From Devosia epidermidihirudinis (lineage in GTDB: Bacteria; Pseudomonadota; Alphaproteobacteria; Rhizobiales; Devosiaceae), in assembly GCF_000971295.1 (NCBI RefSeq), contig NZ_LANJ01000004.1, forward strand, positions 248,001-312,000: 64,000 nucleotides of DNA, in the 5' to 3' direction. The position numbers were made by a program, and so were the translations under genes. The notes under the pieces are model-generated. The model was not told the origin of the DNA, did not search any database, and worked only from the letters and a program-made list of their open reading frames with translations. This document shows, in pieces, positions 60,996 through 64,000 of this stretch; position 1 is the stretch's first letter, and every line of letters begins with the position of its first letter.

Positions 60996-62390
60996 ATGTT
61001 CCTCTCGATTTTCGACGTGTTCAAAATCGGCATCGGGCCATCGAGCTCCCACACCATGGGCCCGATGACCGCTGCGCGACGGTTTCTCGACGAACTCAAA
61101 ACCAATACCTGGCCCCGCGCCGCCCGCGCCCGCCCGGCGGCCCTTTCGGCAAGCCTGCATGGTTCGCTCGCCTTTACTGGCGTGGGCCATGGCAGCGGCC
61201 GCGCGGTGATCCTCGGCCTCTGCGGCCAGGACCCCAAGACAGTCGACCCCGACGCGATGGATGCCATGGTGGCGGCAGTCGAAGCGAGCGGCACGGTGCA
61301 GCCGGAGGGCCACCCCACTTACCGTTTCCGTCCCGCCGTCGATCTGGTCTTTGACAAGCGCACCACCCTGCCCGGGCACCCCAATGGCCTGCAGTTTGCG
61401 GCTTTTGACACGGACGGACAATTGCTGCTGCGCCGGGTCTATTATTCCATCGGTGGCGGTTTCGTTGTCAGCGCCGAGGAACTTGACGCGCTCAAGCAAG
61501 CCTCGCCCGCACAGGCCGACGTGCCTTACCCCTTTTCCGATGCCCGCTCCATGCTGGCCATGGCCGCAGCCTCCGGCCTGTCCATCGCCGCGATGAAACG
61601 CGCCAATGAGGAAGCCACCCGCAGCCGGGTGACGCTGGATCGCGGCATCGACGAAATCTGGGGCGTGATGGATGGCTGCATTGCGCGTGGCATTGCCCAG
61701 GATGGGATCATGCCGGGCGGGCTCAACGTCAAACGCCGTGCCCGCGGCATTTTCCTCCAGCTCGACGCCCAGTGGCAGCGCAACGAGATCACCCCGCTCA
61801 TGGCCAATGATTGGCTGAGCCTTTACGCCATGGCGGTCAACGAAGAGAACGCCGGCGGCGGCCGCGTCGTCACCGCGCCCACCAACGGCGCTGCCGGGGT
61901 TATCCCCGCCGTGATGAAATACTTCCTCAAGTTCAACGCCGCCGCAGGACCACAAGCCGTGCGCGACTATCTGCTGACAGCAGCCGCCATCGGCGGTATC
62001 ATCAAGCACAACGCCTCGATCTCCGGCGCAGAAGTGGGCTGCCAGGGCGAGGTGGGCTCAGCCTCGGCCATGGCCGCCGCTGGACTCTGCGCCATCATGG
62101 GCGGCACCCCGACCCAGGTCGAAAACGCCGCCGAGATCGCACTCGAGCATCATCTCGGCATGACCTGCGACCCCGTTGGCGGCCTCGTGCAGATCCCCTG
62201 CATCGAGCGCAATGCCTTTGGTGCAGTCAAGGCTGTTACCGCCGCCTCATTGGCGCTCAAGGGCGACGGCACCCATGCCGTGCCGCTCGACGCCTGTATC
62301 GAAACCATGCGCCAGACCGGCATGGACATGTCCGAGCGCTATAAGGAGACCAGCCTTGCCGGTCTCGCCGTAAACGTCGTGGCCTGCTAG
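60996..62390 (+). CDS. sdaA: L-serine ammonia-lyase (iron-sulfur)
   Basis: A 464-residue single-chain L-serine dehydratase giving pyruvate and ammonia. The start region is [27 protein letters not shown], and the Fe-S cysteines are in [38 protein letters not shown]. Length and order (beta then alpha domain) match the single-subunit class. The start is chosen by family alignment; no ribosome-binding site is clear. Its stop overlaps the end of the next convergent gene by four bases. Confidence 0.95.
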   Translation: MFLSIFDVFKIGIGPSSSHTMGPMTAARRFLDELKTNTWPRAARARPAALSASLHGSLAFTGVGHGSGRAVILGLCGQDPKTVDPDAMDAMVAAVEASGTVQPEGHPTYRFRPAVDLVFDKRTTLPGHPNGLQFAAFDTDGQLLLRRVYYSIGGGFVVSAEELDALKQASPAQADVPYPFSDARSMLAMAAASGLSIAAMKRANEEATRSRVTLDRGIDEIWGVMDGCIARGIAQDGIMPGGLNVKRRARGIFLQLDAQWQRNEITPLMANDWLSLYAMAVNEENAGGGRVVTAPTNGAAGVIPAVMKYFLKFNAAAGPQAVRDYLLTAAAIGGIIKHNASISGAEVGCQGEVGSASAMAAAGLCAIMGGTPTQVENAAEIALEHHLGMTCDPVGGLVQIPCIERNAFGAVKAVTAASLALKGDGTHAVPLDACIETMRQTGMDMSERYKETSLAGLAVNVVAC

Positions 62391-63133
62391 GCCAGCATCA
62401 GCCGGACTTCGCCCAGGCCCTCGATGCTTGCGACGACCAGGTCACCCGCATCGCCGACAGGCTGGTTGATCCGCGCGCCGGTAATGACAACCTCGCCCGC
62501 CTTGAGCCCGCCCTGTCGCAACGCACCCTCATTGGCCAGCCACACCAGTGCGTCGATCACGGCTTCTGTTGAGGTCCCGGTGTCGACCTCATAATGCGCC
62601 GCGCCAATATCGGCACGGACCTTGAGAGTGCCGAGATCAAGCCCCTCCCAGTCCGCCACCACGGCGCCAGTCACCACTGCCGCATTGACCTGGAGATCAC
62701 CCATCTGCACCGCACGCGGCACCTCGACCCCGGGTGCAAAGCGGATGCCCACCATTTCAATCGCCGTAAGCGCGCCTTCAATGGCGGCCAAAACCTCATC
62801 GCGGTCATAAGGATTGCTGCGCGGCGGTAGTGCGGACTTGAAGCGGAACCCCACTTCAACCTCGACCACGGTCAGCCGATTGTCGGCAATGGAAAGACGA
62901 TCGCCCGACACCAGATAACCGCCTTCCAGCAGGGGCGAACACAGCGGCACAGCCTCACTGCCCGCCGCGATCTTCCATCCTCCTACCGGTCCAAGCGCTG
63001 CGATCAGCGCATCCTGAAGCGCATAAATCTCGCTGCGATCTTCGGGGACCAGTTCAGCTGGAAATCCGGTCAGCGCCACGCCGGTCTCTCGGACTTCGGC
63101 AAGCAGGGCTGCGGCTTGAACAGCTTTGGACAT
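62387..63133 (-). CDS. 2-keto-4-pentenoate hydratase-like protein
   Basis: A 248-residue protein of the FAH superfamily branch that includes MhpD/2-oxopent-4-enoate hydratase and oxaloacetate/4-oxalocrotonate decarboxylases. LPEDRSEIYALQ-like start, the metal glutamates in VEVEVGFRF and the VGIRFAPG region fit. It would hydrate a 2-keto-alkenoate from aromatic or amino-acid breakdown, but no partner pathway genes are here. Start at 63133 with GGAG upstream. The gene after it in the same direction is a GntR regulator. Confidence 0.85.
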   Translation of the reverse strand: MSKAVQAAALLAEVRETGVALTGFPAELVPEDRSEIYALQDALIAALGPVGGWKIAAGSEAVPLCSPLLEGGYLVSGDRLSIADNRLTVVEVEVGFRFKSALPPRSNPYDRDEVLAAIEGALTAIEMVGIRFAPGVEVPRAVQMGDLQVNAAVVTGAVVADWEGLDLGTLKVRADIGAAHYEVDTGTSTEAVIDALVWLANEGALRQGGLKAGEVVITGARINQPVGDAGDLVVASIEGLGEVRLMLA

Positions 63134-63197
63134 CGGCAGAGGCTCCAGCAAATCACTGCGCCTCTTCTACACGCCCACCGCAAACCGCGCGATACGA

Positions 63198-63875
63198 CTA
63201 ACCGGGATAGTGCGCCTTGAAACGGTGCTGCGAGCTTTCAATATGCTGGCGCATCGCCGCCTCCGCCGCATCAGGGTCGCGTGCCTTAATCGCGGCGATC
63301 AACTGGCCATGTTCGTCGAGCGCCGACCGCGCAACCCCACTCGGCAGCAGGCGATAAAGATGCACATGCGTATAGAGCCGCGACAGTGCCTCCACCGCCA
63401 GCGCATTGCCTGCGCTTGCCGCAATCTGGTCATGAAACGCCATGTCGAGCCGCGCAAACTGCGCATAGGACTGCGGGCCCTCGCTCTGAGTCAGGCTGTC
63501 CATTTCCGCGCATAGCGCCTCGAGCTGATCGATCACGGCATCCGGCATGGACTGCGCACATTTGCGCGCCGCGAAGGGCTCGAGCAGCAAGCGCAGTTCA
63601 TAAAGATCGGCAAACTGGCGCGCATTGAGCTGCGGCGCGGCGCTATAGCCGATGAGATGGGTTTTGACGACCAGCCCCTCGCTTTCCAACCGCCCCAGCG
63701 CTTCACGGATCGGGGTCTGCGACACGCCGAGCTGGCGCGAAATCGCGTCCACCGAAATGCGCGCCCCCGGCTCGATCTCCAGCGACATGATGCGTTCAAA
63801 AATGGCGCTATAGACTTCGTCGCCCAATCGGGCAGGACGGCGCAGCAAGCCCGCGACGGCACTCGGAACGGCCAT
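63198..63875 (-). CDS. GntR-family regulator (FCD type)
   Basis: A 225-residue regulator with the winged helix at about residues 15-80 (AISRQLGVSQTPIREALGRLESEGLV) and the FCD domain after it (DMAFHDQIAASAGN; LDEHGQLIAAIKARDPDAAEAAMRQHI). GGGGGAG lies before the ATG. It is transcribed toward the hydratase gene and the two are 64 bases apart, so it likely controls it. Confidence 0.9.
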   Translation of the reverse strand: MAVPSAVAGLLRRPARLGDEVYSAIFERIMSLEIEPGARISVDAISRQLGVSQTPIREALGRLESEGLVVKTHLIGYSAAPQLNARQFADLYELRLLLEPFAARKCAQSMPDAVIDQLEALCAEMDSLTQSEGPQSYAQFARLDMAFHDQIAASAGNALAVEALSRLYTHVHLYRLLPSGVARSALDEHGQLIAAIKARDPDAAEAAMRQHIESSQHRFKAHYPG

Positions 63876-64000
63876 CAGCAGCGCTCCCCCATGTCCAGTG
63901 TCACGCGCAAAGCCATCTTGCCCAAGCCCTCTATCCGAGCCGCTTTAGCTCCCCGATCATCCTGCAACTGTCAAGCCACCAGCGGACATGTGATCGCGAG
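63876..64000. other. Edge region, no feature recognised
   Basis: The last 125 bases lie upstream of the GntR gene and show no clear gene start or repeat. Any gene here would continue past the window. Confidence 0.4.

Overview
The window looks like a chromosomal segment of an alphaproteobacterium of the order Hyphomicrobiales, most like Devosia or a close relative (inference from gene content; no database was consulted). Pointers are a CpdR-type response regulator, a ROSE-like thermosensor before an hsp20 gene, an EcfG-like promoter before dps, a rhizobial-style DNA ligase/exonuclease pair, high GC with strongly GC-ending codons, and many short palindromic intergenic repeats. I see no phage, integrase, transposase, CRISPR array or rRNA; there are two tRNA-Val genes.

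Layout. 0.1-3.3 kb: ATP-dependent DNA ligase, its partner exonuclease and an ExoD-like membrane protein. 3.5-15.6 kb: M16C metalloprotease, a TetR regulator divergent from a TetX-like flavin monooxygenase with two operators between them, an aldo/keto reductase overlapping an ABC exporter, a GntR regulator, a HerA-like ATPase and an aldose epimerase. 15.7-22.5 kb: HrpB helicase, MsrB, a phosphodiesterase, two tRNA-Val, cpdR, an N-formylglutamate amidohydrolase and an IMPase-type histidinol-phosphatase. 22.6-25.7 kb: lysophospholipase, a candidate structured small RNA, hsp20 (RpoH-type promoter plus ROSE-like hairpins), dps, and a gene-free stretch full of ATAGGA/TCCTAT hairpins. 25.7-31.8 kb: gltB-gltD. 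32-40.9 kb: hpt, an orphan siderophore-binding protein, cell-envelope genes (SGNH hydrolase, lytic transglycosylase, galE, galU, a beta-barrel protein) and an NfeD/SPFH pair.

41.5-49 kb holds a sugar-acid catabolic cluster: FAH-family hydrolase, FucU-like mutarotase, GntR regulator, UxaA-family dehydratase, SMP-30 lactonase and FMN L-lactate dehydrogenase. A perfect palindrome CTAACATGTTAG occurs three times, each time at a promoter of this cluster, so the set reads as one regulon, plausibly an L-fucose-like route ending in pyruvate and L-lactate that are both oxidised.

49-64 kb: a GIY-YIG nuclease gene boxed between two perfect inverted-repeat pairs; an ECF sigma/anti-sigma/COG4315 operon; a PfkB sugar kinase; nadB and nadA with a degenerate HNH-like gene antiparallel between them; KDPG aldolase; modE-like regulator, modA and modB without modC; RidA, DedA, a small acetyltransferase, an esterase, L-serine dehydratase, a hydratase of the 2-keto-4-pentenoate type and another GntR regulator. 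The strongest leads for something undescribed are the small RNA or leader at 23.7 kb, the hairpin array at 25.2-25.4 kb and the three-site operator regulon at 42-48 kb.
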